From CAZZKJ01 sp964654695 (lineage in GTDB: Bacteria; Krumholzibacteriota; Krumholzibacteriia; WVZY01): a stretch of 64,000 nucleotides of DNA. The translations under genes were made by a program, and so were the position numbers. Each line of letters starts with the position of its first letter. Within the stretch, counting starts at the first letter, position 1. The notes beneath the pieces were generated by a model. The model was not told the origin of the DNA. It worked only from the letters and a program-made list of their open reading frames with translations, and made no database searches. The stretch spans positions 59,546 through 123,545 of the forward strand of contig CAZZKJ010000003.1 in assembly GCA_964654695.1 (NCBI GenBank), written 5' to 3'. This document shows positions 53,215 to 62,380 of this stretch, piece by piece.

Positions 53215-54603
53215 ATGCACGTGGTTTTAATTAATTTTACATATCTGGCGGCATCGATACTTTTTATTCTGGGGCTTAAAGGCCTGGCCCATCCGCGCAC
53301 GGCGGTCCGCGGCAACCTGTTTGGGGCTTTGGGTATGCTTCTCGCAATCGTTGTTACACTGCTGGACAGGCGCATTGTGAGCTACGAAATCATCCTTGCG
53401 GGTGCGGTTATCGGTTCGGCAATCGGTGCAATACTTGCCGTTAAGATCAAAATGACATCGATGCCGCAGCTGGTAGCCCTCTTCAACGGCTTCGGCGGCG
53501 GAGCGTCGATTCTGGTAGCAGGTGCGGCGTTAATAGAAAGCAATATAAATCCCGCCGACTCCATGCTGCAGCTGAAGATTGCAACCGTCGCATCGGGAAT
53601 AATCGGTGCGGTAACGTTCTGGGGAAGCCTGGTAGCTTTTGCCAAGCTGCAGGAGGTTATTTCGGGTAATGCCATCCATTATCCCATGCAAAAAGCGATA
53701 AACGCATTACTCGGCGCTGCAGCCCTTGCCGCCGGTGTATGGGTAATCATGAATCCTTCTGATATCAGCTTTTACTGGTTGCTCGTGGGGGTGTCATCGG
53801 TCCTGGGAATATTGCTGGTGATTCCAATCGGAGGCGCCGACATGCCTGTTGTTATTGCCCTTCTGAATTCCTACTCCGGACTGGCCGCCGCAGCCACCGG
53901 ATTCGTGCTTTCTAATAATGTTCTTATAATAGCGGGTTCGCTCGTAGGCGCGTCGGGAATAATACTCACGCAGATCATGTGCAAAGCGATGAACCGGTCG
54001 CTGACGCATGTTCTATTCGGAGTACTGGGACCGACCGAGGGAGGACCCTCAGCCGATGATGTTTATGCGGGCAAAATCAAGTCCACGTCCGCCGAAGAAG
54101 TGGCCATGCTTTTCGATTCCGCCAGGCGTGTCGTAATAGTCCCCGGGTACGGCCTGGCTGTCGCCCAGGCCCAGCACGCGGTGCGTGATCTGTGCAATCT
54201 TCTCGAGAGCAGGGATATAAGCGTCGAGTTCGCAATTCACCCGGTCGCCGGCAGAATGCCGGGCCACATGAATGTTCTTCTGGCCGAAGCAAACGTTCCC
54301 TATGATAAACTGTTGGAAATGGATGCCGTCAATCCTACGATGGAGCAGGTTGATATCGCCATCGTTATCGGCGCCAACGATGTTGTCAACCCCGTTGCTC
54401 ACACCGATCCTTCCAGCCCGATCGCGGGTATGCCCATAATCGATGTCGACAAAGCTCGAACGGTCATAATCATCAAAAGAAGCTTGAGTCCAGGTTTCGC
54501 AGGAATTCCAAATCCATTGTTTGCATTGGATAAAAGCCTCATGCTGTTCGGAGACGGCAAGAAAGTCACCCTCGATCTCATAAGCGCCGTCAAGGAATCG
54601 TGA
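53215..54603 (+). CDS. pntB: NAD(P) transhydrogenase beta subunit
   Basis: A 462-residue protein with eight or nine membrane helices followed by the NADP(H)-binding domain III. The domain III core reads VVIVPGYGLAVAQAQHAVRDL, with VIGANDVVNP and NPLFALDKSLMLFGD farther on. It closes the pnt operon, 54 bp after pntAB. A 430-bp gap with a transposase relic follows. Confidence 0.95.
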   Translation: MHVVLINFTYLAASILFILGLKGLAHPRTAVRGNLFGALGMLLAIVVTLLDRRIVSYEIILAGAVIGSAIGAILAVKIKMTSMPQLVALFNGFGGGASILVAGAALIESNINPADSMLQLKIATVASGIIGAVTFWGSLVAFAKLQEVISGNAIHYPMQKAINALLGAAALAAGVWVIMNPSDISFYWLLVGVSSVLGILLVIPIGGADMPVVIALLNSYSGLAAAATGFVLSNNVLIIAGSLVGASGIILTQIMCKAMNRSLTHVLFGVLGPTEGGPSADDVYAGKIKSTSAEEVAMLFDSARRVVIVPGYGLAVAQAQHAVRDLCNLLESRDISVEFAIHPVAGRMPGHMNVLLAEANVPYDKLLEMDAVNPTMEQVDIAIVIGANDVVNPVAHTDPSSPIAGMPIIDVDKARTVIIIKRSLSPGFAGIPNPLFALDKSLMLFGDGKKVTLDLISAVKES

Positions 54604-54728
54604 GTTGTTCCTGCTCTGGTAAAGTAAATCTCCTCTCTTGTCTGACTCCCGAACCGAAGCCGGGGATTCTGTATCTTCCGAACCGCTCCGGGATTGCCGG
54701 AGGCTTCAATTTGTAAGAGGATGGAGTC

Positions 54729-54806
54729 ATGGAAAAACATAAGAGGCACTCGCCTGAGGTGAGATAGCGGGCGCGATTGAAGGAGATCGAGCGAGAAAAC
54801 CGCGAG
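54729..54806 (+). pseudogene. Relic of an IS3-family transposase OrfA (internal deletion and TAG)
   Basis: The frame from ATG 54729 reads MEKHKRHSPEVR, a stop (TAG at the place of an expected Glu), then RARLKEIERENRE. Both pieces match IS3-type OrfA: the first is its N-terminus and the second is the leucine-zipper region that is normally about 60 residues later. The middle is deleted. The remaining gap (54604-55033) shows no other gene or terminal inverted repeat that I could identify. Confidence 0.45.
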
Positions 54807-55033
54807 AAGCCCACATTGATATTTCAGATATCACCCGGTCCTATTTGGAAATGCATCGAAAAACTACGGATTGGTCCTCGGGTCCTTCTCGGGTATTCGG
54901 GATGGAATCTTTAGTATTAAAAACAATGTTCTTGGAAAAGACGTGTTAGCGAAAGTGATCTTCCATTATAGGAGTTCCGAATAGGTAGAAAATCCCGGAC
55001 AAGTTATTATTTGATAATGTATTAATATTAGCA

Positions 55034-55062
55034 TTGACAGGTGCGTCAAATATATATATCAT
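55034..55062 (+). promoter_or_regulatory. Predicted promoter of the rrf2-suf operon
   Basis: A perfect TTGACA (55034-55039) and TATCAT (55057-55062) are separated by 17 bp. Transcription would start near 55069, about 35 bp before the Rrf2 start codon. Confidence 0.7.
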
Positions 55063-55076
55063 TAATATGATGATAT
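55056..55076. promoter_or_regulatory. Candidate Rrf2 operator (dyad over the -10 box)
   Basis: ATATCAT (55056-55062) and ATGATAT (55070-55076) form a perfect 7-bp inverted repeat with 7-base spacing. It covers the -10 box and start site, so binding would block RNA polymerase. The likely ligand is the Rrf2 regulator encoded just downstream. Confidence 0.5.
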
Positions 55077-55103
55077 TGGAGATATTATATTGAGGTGATT
55101 AAT

Positions 55104-55499
55104 ATGCTGCAGCTATCAAAAGCGACCGATTATGCGCTCCTCTTTCTTGCGAGCCTGTCCAATCGTCCCGGTCACCGCTGGAGCGTGCGCGAGGCTGCAG
55201 AGGAGCTAAAAATTTCCCGCACCTTTTTGGCGAACATTGTTCACCAACTGGCGCGAAGAAACATAATCGTCACAAGCAAAGGGTCCGGCGGCGGTGTGGA
55301 ACTAAGGAGAAAGCCGCGCGGAATAACGTTAAGAGACGTCATTGAAGTTTTCGAAGGACCGCTGTCTTTTGTCGATTGTGACGGCTGCGGCCCCGAACGC
55401 TCGAATAGCTGCTCTATGCATACTTATTGGGATGATCTGCGCATCAAAATGGTAGAGAGTTTTACAAAAACCACTATTGAGGATATCGGAGGAAATTGA
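55104..55499 (+). CDS. Rrf2 family Fe-S-type transcriptional regulator (SUF operon)
   Basis: A 131-residue winged-helix regulator. LSKATDYALLFLASLS and SVREAAEELKISRTFLANIVHQLARRNIIVTSKGSGGGVEL form the typical Rrf2 DNA-binding domain. Three cysteines (92, 95 and 103) lie in the dimerisation loop, spaced C-x2-C-x7-C where IscR has C-x5-C-x5-C, consistent with binding an Fe-S cluster. The ATG at 55104 has GAGGTGA upstream; a GTG at 55095 is also in frame. It overlaps sufC by one base. It probably senses Fe-S status and controls the suf genes. Confidence 0.9.
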   Translation: MLQLSKATDYALLFLASLSNRPGHRWSVREAAEELKISRTFLANIVHQLARRNIIVTSKGSGGGVELRRKPRGITLRDVIEVFEGPLSFVDCDGCGPERSNSCSMHTYWDDLRIKMVESFTKTTIEDIGGN

Positions 55500-56245
55500 T
55501 GGAAAATCATTTGCAGATAAAAGGCCTTCATGCGTGTGTTGAGGGAAAAGAAATTCTTGCCGGGCTGGATCTTGAGATCCCTGCCGGAGAAGTTCATGCG
55601 GTAATGGGACCCAATGGTTCGGGAAAAAGTACTCTCGCGAACGTTATAATGGGCAACCCCGAATACGATGTTAAGTCGGGAAGCATTTATTTCGGTGGTG
55701 AAAGTATTCTCGGAAAGACCGTGGATGAGAGGGCGAGGATGGGAATCTTCTTGAGCTTTCAATATCCTGTCAGCCTGCCGGGAATATCGGTCAGCCAACT
55801 GGTAAAAAAATCAGAATCGCTTGTCAACGGCGGATCCAGTTTCGCATCGATTAAATTGTATAAAAAGGCCCTGGCCGACGCCGCCATCAAAGCATCTCTC
55901 AGCGAAGATATGATAATCAGATCGGCGAACGAGGGATTTTCCGGCGGAGAAAAGAAAAAAGGAGAGATTCTCCAGATCGAGATGCTGAAGCCGGGCTTTG
56001 TTATACTGGATGAAATCGACTCGGGTCTGGATATCGATGCTCTGAATAACGTGGCGGGTGTGATTAATGGATTGAGAGATCCTGAAAGGGCATTCCTGAT
56101 AATAACTCATTACCAGAGAATCCTGTCGCTCATCAAGCCGGACCGAGTGCACGTGATGAAAGACGGCCGGGTGATCAAGTCGGGCGATGCCGATTTGGTC
56201 GGCGAGCTGGAGCAGGATGGGTATGTCAACATGGAGGCGGCATAA
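55499..56245 (+). CDS. sufC: Fe-S assembly ATPase SufC
   Basis: A 248-residue ABC-type ATPase of the SUF scaffold. Walker A GPNGSGKST (residues 37-45), the signature FSGGEKKKGEILQ and Walker B FVILDEIDSGLD are all intact. It hydrolyses ATP to drive conformational change of SufBD. The ATG sits in the TGATG of the Rrf2 stop, with GGAGG 7 bp before. It is followed by sufB with one-base overlap. Confidence 0.96.
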   Translation: MENHLQIKGLHACVEGKEILAGLDLEIPAGEVHAVMGPNGSGKSTLANVIMGNPEYDVKSGSIYFGGESILGKTVDERARMGIFLSFQYPVSLPGISVSQLVKKSESLVNGGSSFASIKLYKKALADAAIKASLSEDMIIRSANEGFSGGEKKKGEILQIEMLKPGFVILDEIDSGLDIDALNNVAGVINGLRDPERAFLIITHYQRILSLIKPDRVHVMKDGRVIKSGDADLVGELEQDGYVNMEAA

Positions 56246-57645
56246 TGAGCGGTAAAAACCTGGCCGTAAACCAACAGTACAAGTATGGATTTCATGTACC
56301 CGAGAACTATGAATTCAAATCCGCTCCCGGGCTCTCCAAAGAAGTAGTCGAGGAAATCTCTCGGCTCAAGGAAGAACCGAAATGGATGCTTGACTTAAGA
56401 TTGCGCGCGCTGGAGATATTTTATTCCAAACCCATGCCAAATTGGGGCGCTGATCTTTCGGAGATAGACTTCGATTCAATCTATTACTACATACGCCCCA
56501 CCGACCGGAAGAAACAGTCTTGGGATGAAGTTCCCGAAGATATCCGTCTGACCTTCGACCGCCTAGGAATTCCAGAAGCGGAAAAGAAATTCCTGGCCGG
56601 CGTCGGGGCACAGTACGAATCTGAAGTGATTTACCATCGGCTAAAAGAACAATGGTCCAGGCTCGGAGTGGTATTTTTAGATACCGATTCCGCGCTTAAG
56701 GAATACCCGGAGCTTTTCAAGAAATATTTCGGAAAGATAGTTCCTCCCGGGGATAACAAGTTTGCAGCGCTCAATACTGCAGTATGGAGCGGAGGCTCTT
56801 TTATATATATACCGGCAGGAGTGGAAGTCGATATTCCCCTACAGGCCTATTTCCGCATCAATGCCGAATCTATGGGCCAGTTCGAACGAACGCTGATAAT
56901 CGCCGATGAGGGCGCGAAGGTTCATTATGTCGAAGGTTGCACCGCCCCCATATATGCCCGGGATTCGCTGCATACGGCCGTCGTGGAGATAATCGTGAAC
57001 AAGAAAGCTCAGGTGCAGTATACGACCATTCAAAATTGGTCGAACAATGTGTATAACCTGGTTACAAAACGAGCTTTGGCCATGGAAGACGCATCCATGA
57101 TATGGGTCGACGGCAATCTGGGAAGCAAAATCACGATGAAATACCCGGCGGTTATCTTAAAGGGACGGGGCGCACGCGCGGATATTCTGTCAATGGCCCT
57201 GGCTTCCAAAGGACAGCATCAAGATGCGGGTGCCAAGGTGATTCATGCTGCTCCGGATACGCATTCCACGATCAAGTCCAAGTCCGTGAGCCTCAAAGGG
57301 GGCAGAACTTCTTATCGTGGTTTGGTTAAACTCAATCGATCCGCCGAGAGATCGAGGGTGAACGTTCAATGCGATGCTCTCATACTTGACGATAAAAGCA
57401 TCTCTGATACTTACCCCTACATGGAGATCAAGAACAAGAATTCCAGGATAGAACATGAAGCAAGTGTGAGCAAAGTATCCGAAGAACAGATTTTCTATCT
57501 GTCTTCAAGGGGAATCCCCGAAGAAGAGGCTAGAGCGATGATTATTTCCGGGTTCATAGAATCAATCGTTAGAGAACTGCCCATGGAATACGCTGTAGAG
57601 ATGAACCGTTTGATTGAACTGCAGATGGAAGGAGCAGTCGGATGA
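56245..57645 (+). CDS. sufB: Fe-S assembly scaffold SufB
   Basis: A 466-residue SufB. The beta-helix core includes SGGSFIYIPAGVEVDIPLQAYFRINAE and FERTLIIADEGAKVHYVEGCTAP, in which the Cys is part of the family's cluster-forming site. The end reads VSEEQIFYLSSRGIPEEEARAMIISGF. Overlaps of one base with sufC and four with sufD indicate tight co-translation. With SufC and SufD it forms the scaffold where Fe-S clusters are built. Confidence 0.96.
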   Translation: MSGKNLAVNQQYKYGFHVPENYEFKSAPGLSKEVVEEISRLKEEPKWMLDLRLRALEIFYSKPMPNWGADLSEIDFDSIYYYIRPTDRKKQSWDEVPEDIRLTFDRLGIPEAEKKFLAGVGAQYESEVIYHRLKEQWSRLGVVFLDTDSALKEYPELFKKYFGKIVPPGDNKFAALNTAVWSGGSFIYIPAGVEVDIPLQAYFRINAESMGQFERTLIIADEGAKVHYVEGCTAPIYARDSLHTAVVEIIVNKKAQVQYTTIQNWSNNVYNLVTKRALAMEDASMIWVDGNLGSKITMKYPAVILKGRGARADILSMALASKGQHQDAGAKVIHAAPDTHSTIKSKSVSLKGGRTSYRGLVKLNRSAERSRVNVQCDALILDDKSISDTYPYMEIKNKNSRIEHEASVSKVSEEQIFYLSSRGIPEEEARAMIISGFIESIVRELPMEYAVEMNRLIELQMEGAVG

Positions 57646-58709
57646 ACTACCAACATCCCACAGTCAAAGAAGAGAACTGGCGGCGCACCAATCCCGAATT
57701 ATTTGTTTTTCCGGAACGTACGTGCGAGCCGTCAGTTTCTATTGCTCACGAGGGAAGCTCGCTTCCGGGCGTCCATATAATGAAGCTGCAGGAGGCATGT
57801 GAGACATTTCCCCATATAATGGATGGATGCGAAAGAACAGGTTTTAATAATGATATTGCTAGGGCCGCAGCCGAACAGTCCGCGGATGGATACCTGGTTT
57901 ATATAGACCGGGCCGGGGAATTCGGAGAAGGACCGGCCGTTAGCTTAAGTTTGGCGGCGGATTTGCCGGCATCGCTCAAAAATCTGATTATTATCGCCCC
58001 CGGCGCCGATGTGACATTGATTGAGCGCATGGACTCTTCTTCCTCGGGGAAACAGCTTCTGTTGTCGGCTCAGGCAATCATTGGAGCGGGAGCGACGTTG
58101 AGGTTGAAGAGATATTGGAATTTGGAGCGCAGGGCCTACGCGGATATAAGGATACTGCTTGGCGAAGATGCGCGTATTGAGATGAGTTCGTTGATGAATG
58201 TAACCGAAACCTGCAAAATCGACCAGCAGATCGATTTGAAGGAAGCGGGAAGCAGCGTGGACGAATTGTTTGTGAATATAGCTTTGAAAAATGCCCATGT
58301 TGATTTTTCGTCGAATATCAAGCATTCGGCGCCCTATACGACTTCCAGGCTGGAAGCGCGAGGCGCCTTATGGGACAAAGCCTACAGCCTCCATCATGGT
58401 GTCGTAAATATTTCAAAAGAAGCACGGGGATCGGACACCTATTTTGCCTCGCGAAGCCTCATTTTATCGCCGGACGGAAGAGCGGATTCGATACCAAAGC
58501 TAGAAATTGCCACGGATGAAGTCAAAGCGGGACACGGAGCTACTGTGAGCGATATCGATAGAGAGGCGGTCTATTACCTCATGACGCGCGGATTTCCCAG
58601 AAAGGATGCCGAGCTTCTTTGCGTCGAAGGATTCCTGGCTCCGATATTCGATAGATTTCCGGAGCTGGGTGCGGGCTATTTACAAAGGGAGAAAATAAAT
58701 GCTGCGTGA
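57642..58709 (+). CDS. sufD: Fe-S assembly protein SufD
   Basis: A 355-residue SufD-type protein, related to SufB but shorter. A variable N-terminal part is followed by the beta-helix domain, with LKNAHVDFSSNIKHSAPYTTSRLEARG and the family end DREAVYYLMTRGFPRKDAELLCVEGFL. The His in IKHSAPYT lies where E. coli SufD has a functional histidine. It overlaps sufB by 4 bp and sufS by 11 bp. Confidence 0.92.
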   Translation: MNYQHPTVKEENWRRTNPELFVFPERTCEPSVSIAHEGSSLPGVHIMKLQEACETFPHIMDGCERTGFNNDIARAAAEQSADGYLVYIDRAGEFGEGPAVSLSLAADLPASLKNLIIIAPGADVTLIERMDSSSSGKQLLLSAQAIIGAGATLRLKRYWNLERRAYADIRILLGEDARIEMSSLMNVTETCKIDQQIDLKEAGSSVDELFVNIALKNAHVDFSSNIKHSAPYTTSRLEARGALWDKAYSLHHGVVNISKEARGSDTYFASRSLILSPDGRADSIPKLEIATDEVKAGHGATVSDIDREAVYYLMTRGFPRKDAELLCVEGFLAPIFDRFPELGAGYLQREKINAA

Positions 58710-59895
58710 GGATTTTCCGCTGCTGAGGGATAAAACGCTGGTTTACCTGGACAGCGCTGCAACCGCGCAAAAGCCCGAAGTGGTTATCGAGGCGATGAGT
58801 GATTTTTACCGCAGTGCTTATGCCAACGTGCATCGCGGTGTTTACCCGCTGTCAGAAGAAGCAACATCATTGTACGAGCAAGCCAGGAGCACCGTAGCTG
58901 GATTTATAAATGCAGATACGGAAGAAATAGTATTCGCAAAGAATACCACCGAAGCCATCAATCTGGTTGCTTATTCTCTGGGCGGTGGATTTGGTCCCGG
59001 GGATGCCATTCTGACAACAATGATGGAGCATCATTCGAATTTCGTTCCCTGGCAGCAGACGGCCAAAGCCCGCCGGGCGCGTTTCAGCGTTTTGCCGATA
59101 GATCCTCGAGGGGATCTCGACCTATCGCGCCTCGTCAGTGCGGTCAAGGACGGCGTAAGAATCGTGGCTGTTACTCATGTGTCAAATGTTCTGGGCTCGG
59201 TCAATCCTATCCGGGAGATTGCGGCCGTCGCTCATAAGTACGGAGCTTTGGTGCTCGTGGACGGTGCGCAGGCGGTCCCCCATATACCCGTGGATGTAAA
59301 GGATCTTGATGTCGACTTTTATGTATTTTCCGGTCATAAAACCTACGGCCCGAGCGGGATCGGCGTATTGTACGGCAGGCGGGATCTTCTCGAAACCATG
59401 TCTCCATTTCTCTACGGCGGCGATATGATCCGGGAAGTTCGTGTTAATGAAACGCTTTTTAATGAGGCGCCGCATAAATTCGAAGCGGGGACGCCTCCCA
59501 TCGCCGAAGCCGTGGGGCTGGCTCGGGCCCTGAAATATTTAAGCGCCGTCGGCCCGGATCGGATTCACAAGCACGAGCAGTCCCTGATGAGAGAAGCTGG
59601 AAGTATTCTAGGAAGCACGCCGGGGGTAACGGTTTACGGTCCAGCAGTGGATAAAAGAATAAGCGTAGTTTCTTTCAATATCAATGGAGTTCATCCCCAT
59701 GATGTTGCCGGGCTGCTCGGTTCGGATGGTATTTGCGTGCGCGCAGGACATCACTGCGCTCAGCCCCTCCATGAATCTCTCGGCCTTTCGTCGTCAGTCA
59801 GGTTGAGCGTTGGACTGTACAATAACCTGGAAGATATGGAAATTTTCGCGGAGAAGATCGGCCGGATAAGAAAGTTTTTTTCCAGGGCGGCATAG
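58699..59895 (+). CDS. sufS: Cysteine desulfurase SufS
   Basis: A 398-residue PLP-dependent class V aminotransferase-fold enzyme that takes sulfur from cysteine. The PLP lysine is Lys214 in FSGHKTYGPSG, and the catalytic Cys353 is in RAGHHCAQPLHE. The nearby His in MEHHSNFVPWQ stacks on PLP. It passes persulfide to SufU, encoded 67 bp downstream. Confidence 0.96.
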   Translation: MLREDFPLLRDKTLVYLDSAATAQKPEVVIEAMSDFYRSAYANVHRGVYPLSEEATSLYEQARSTVAGFINADTEEIVFAKNTTEAINLVAYSLGGGFGPGDAILTTMMEHHSNFVPWQQTAKARRARFSVLPIDPRGDLDLSRLVSAVKDGVRIVAVTHVSNVLGSVNPIREIAAVAHKYGALVLVDGAQAVPHIPVDVKDLDVDFYVFSGHKTYGPSGIGVLYGRRDLLETMSPFLYGGDMIREVRVNETLFNEAPHKFEAGTPPIAEAVGLARALKYLSAVGPDRIHKHEQSLMREAGSILGSTPGVTVYGPAVDKRISVVSFNINGVHPHDVAGLLGSDGICVRAGHHCAQPLHESLGLSSSVRLSVGLYNNLEDMEIFAEKIGRIRKFFSRAA

Positions 59896-59962
59896 AATCC
59901 TTTTCTCCGCCGTGCTTGAAGTAATCGTTGTGAGTAAGCCTCGGCATTCAGGATGGCAATAA

Positions 59963-60376
59963 ATGATGGACTCTATATACCGGGAGAATATCATCGAGCA
60001 TTACCAGCACCCGGATTTCAAAGGCCGGCTTGATGATCCTACAATATCCGGAAGGGACGCAAATCCTCTGTGCGGAGATGATCTTACGATTGAGCTCAAA
60101 ATATCCTCCAGCGGTTTGATTCAGCAGTGCTCCTTCCACGGCAAGGGATGTTCAATATCTCAGGCTTCTGCTGATATTTTGCTGGGCGAAGTAACGGGGA
60201 AATCCGTAGAGGAAGTAATGAAAATGACAAAAGAGGAAATGCTCGAACTGCTCGGAATTCCTCTCGGCCCCGTCAGGCTTAAATGCGGACTTCTGGCGTT
60301 TAAAGTAATCAAGGTTGCTCTTATAAAGCACTCCGGCGGAAGCCTGGAAAGTTTTGGCGAAGCTCGCAATTATTGA
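59963..60376 (+). CDS. sufU: SufU sulfur-transfer protein
   Basis: A 137-residue SufU. Zinc and acceptor ligands are Cys37 and Asp39 in NPLCGDD, Cys63 in GKGCSIS and Cys108 in RLKCGLL. It accepts sulfur from SufS. The protein is slightly shorter than the Bacillus form. Its presence in place of SufE marks this as the SufU-type SUF pathway. AGGATGG lies upstream of the ATG. Confidence 0.94.
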   Translation: MMDSIYRENIIEHYQHPDFKGRLDDPTISGRDANPLCGDDLTIELKISSSGLIQQCSFHGKGCSISQASADILLGEVTGKSVEEVMKMTKEEMLELLGIPLGPVRLKCGLLAFKVIKVALIKHSGGSLESFGEARNY

Positions 60377-60436
60377 TTCCATCCACCATGTATTTCTATA
60401 TCAAACTGCAAAATATTTCTTTAAAAGGCATCCTCC

Positions 60437-60466
60437 GTGACACTCCCCCGTGTCTTTTGATATAAT
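60437..60466 (+). promoter_or_regulatory. Predicted promoter for the YchF-like gene
   Basis: GTGACA (60437-60442) and a perfect TATAAT (60461-60466) are spaced by 18 bp. The start would be near 60473, about 34 bp before the gene. Confidence 0.55.
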
Positions 60467-60506
60467 GAACATTTGTTGATTGCCGCTTTAATGAAAAGGA
60501 AATACC

Positions 60507-61580
60507 ATGCAGCTGGGTATTATCGGATTGCCGCAAACGGGAAAGAAAACACTATTCAATCTTCTTGCCGGCGTTTTGAATAAAAACCGGCATTTTGATT
60601 TTACGAAGCCGCTGAGCGCCGTGGCCGAGGTTCAGGATCCGAGATTTGATCGGCTCTCGTCCATGTTCATCCCCAAAAAAGAAGTACGCAGCAGGCTGGA
60701 AGTTATTCTTCTTCCAAAGATAGAAGAAAAAACCCTGTCCCAGGGAAAAATTCTCGAAGAAATGTCAAAGGTCGATGCTTTCTGCCATGTGGTCAGGCGA
60801 TTCGAGAACGACGGCGTATATCACGCGCGGCAAACATTGGATCCGAAGAGGGATATAGATTATGTTAACAGCGAATTCATCCTTCATGATCTGCTATTCA
60901 TTGAAAAACGCCTGGAGAGAATTGATAAGGATCTTAGAAAAATAAAAGATGATACTGTCCTTGCTGAAAAAGAACTCCTCTTAAAAAAGAAAAACCTGCT
61001 GGAGTCCGAAGTGCCTTTACGTGTGATGCCTGTCTCAAATACTCAGGCCGGCATCATCGCTTCCTATCCATTTCTCAGCAGAAAAGAATTAATAATTGTG
61101 CTAAATGTATCGGACTTCCAACTTCAGGAATCTCAATATTACGGCGATCTCGTACGGCATTACCGGGATTTGAATATCGAGTTGATTCCCCTGGCCCTCA
61201 AAACCGAGATGGAAATAGCAGCCCTTGATTCCGATACGGAAAAAGAGGAATTCATGAAAGAAATGGGCATAAGCGAGAGCGCCCTTTCGGCTCTTACAAA
61301 AATGTGTATTCGCTCTCTGGGATTGATTTCTTTTTTCACCGTAGGCGCAGATGAAGTCAGACAGTGGTTCATAAGAAAAGGCTCTTCAGCCGCCGAAGCG
61401 GCCGGAAGCATTCATTCAGATATGCAAAGGGGATTCATTCGTGCGGAAGTCACGAAATACACCGACTTGATCGAATTCGGAGATGAAGACCGGGTCAAAG
61501 CTGCGGGGAGATTATATCTTAAAGGAAAAGATTACATAGTCGAGGACGGGGATATTTTAGGAATCAGGTTCAGTGTTTAA
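60507..61580 (+). CDS. YchF-like TGS-domain NTPase with altered P-loop
   Basis: A 357-residue relative of YchF/Obg-type NTPases. The P-loop reads GLPQTGKKTLFN: the family's GKS/GKT has Lys (residue 14) in place of the Mg2+-binding Ser/Thr, with the Thr shifted one place. A helical hairpin follows (about residues 130-175), and the C-terminal TGS/DUF933 domain ends DEDRVKAAGRLYLKGKDYIVEDGDIL. The NVSD segment replaces the usual G4-like NVSE. It may bind nucleotide differently or have lost hydrolysis. AAAGGAA lies upstream of the ATG. Confidence 0.82.
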   Translation: MQLGIIGLPQTGKKTLFNLLAGVLNKNRHFDFTKPLSAVAEVQDPRFDRLSSMFIPKKEVRSRLEVILLPKIEEKTLSQGKILEEMSKVDAFCHVVRRFENDGVYHARQTLDPKRDIDYVNSEFILHDLLFIEKRLERIDKDLRKIKDDTVLAEKELLLKKKNLLESEVPLRVMPVSNTQAGIIASYPFLSRKELIIVLNVSDFQLQESQYYGDLVRHYRDLNIELIPLALKTEMEIAALDSDTEKEEFMKEMGISESALSALTKMCIRSLGLISFFTVGADEVRQWFIRKGSSAAEAAGSIHSDMQRGFIRAEVTKYTDLIEFGDEDRVKAAGRLYLKGKDYIVEDGDILGIRFSV

Positions 61581-61606
61581 AACCGTAGAAGTTTTGCGGC
61601 CGGGTT

Positions 61607-62260
61607 TTAAACTGGGCCCCTTATGCCTCTTAAAAAAAGGCGGGTCATCTGACTCGCAAGAAATTCAGCGTCCTGATATCTTTCTGAGCTGTACCACATA
61701 TATATCCAGTTCAACATTCCAAAAAGATAAAGCGCGGCCAAGCGTGGTTCGATCACACCACCCTCCTGCTCGGCCAGCAGTTTTTCGACTATTTCCAGAG
61801 TTTCGTGAAAATAATCTTTTCTTTTTTCCAGGACCTGCTTGTAATATTTGCCTGACAAAGTTTCCAATTCGTGGGAACAAACCCGGAGTTCGTGCATATT
61901 TTGCAGGAAATGTTCGAGATGATTTTGCACCATAAGCTCCAATTGGCGAACGGGTTCGGATATCGTTTCAATCTTGGTTCTTAACGATGTCACCAATGCG
62001 TTAAACGTATGGTATTGAATCAGATAGAGAAGCTCCTCCTTGCATGTGAAGTAATAATACAGTCCCGACAAACTCAAGCCCGTGGCTTTTGCAACTTTGC
62101 GTATCGTAGCTCGATCATAACCCTCGGAGGATATTATGCGGGCCGCAGCATGGAGGATGCGGTTAAGCTTATCATCAGCTCTCGTAGTGGAATTATTTCT
62201 TCTGGGGTATTTCATTGTTATTTTGCCGCTTGCGTCCGCTTTTCTCGGCGCCGTCGCCAT
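61607..62260 (-). CDS. TetR/AcrR family transcriptional regulator
   Basis: A 217-residue regulator. The N-terminal helix-turn-helix reads ATIRKVAKATGLSLSGLYYYFTCKEELLYLIQ, typical of TetR, preceded by a basic leader of about 30 residues. The ligand-binding C-terminal half is helical, with a HTFNALVTSLRTKI helix and an end like that of fatty-acid or acyl-CoA responsive members (FadR/BioQ-like). The start at 62260 has little room for a ribosome site, so the Met at 62215 may be the true start. The target is unknown. It is divergent from carA. Confidence 0.88.
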   Translation of the reverse strand: MATAPRKADASGKITMKYPRRNNSTTRADDKLNRILHAAARIISSEGYDRATIRKVAKATGLSLSGLYYYFTCKEELLYLIQYHTFNALVTSLRTKIETISEPVRQLELMVQNHLEHFLQNMHELRVCSHELETLSGKYYKQVLEKRKDYFHETLEIVEKLLAEQEGGVIEPRLAALYLFGMLNWIYMWYSSERYQDAEFLASQMTRLFLRGIRGPV

Positions 62261-62336
62261 CTCCTCGATCGGACGACCGTTCGATTCTATTTCATGAGCC
62301 CGGGATTGTCAAGAATCCCATCGCGAGATTTATGTC

Positions 62337-62365
62337 TTGACGGGTTTCGGGGTTTGCAGTAAATT
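62337..62365 (+). promoter_or_regulatory. Predicted carA promoter
   Basis: TTGACG (62337-62342) and TAAATT (62360-62365) are spaced by 17 bp. Transcription would begin near 62372, about 10 bases before the PyrR-like stem-loop, as in known pyr leaders. Confidence 0.6.
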
Positions 62366-62380
62366 CCCGGAAAACCAAGT

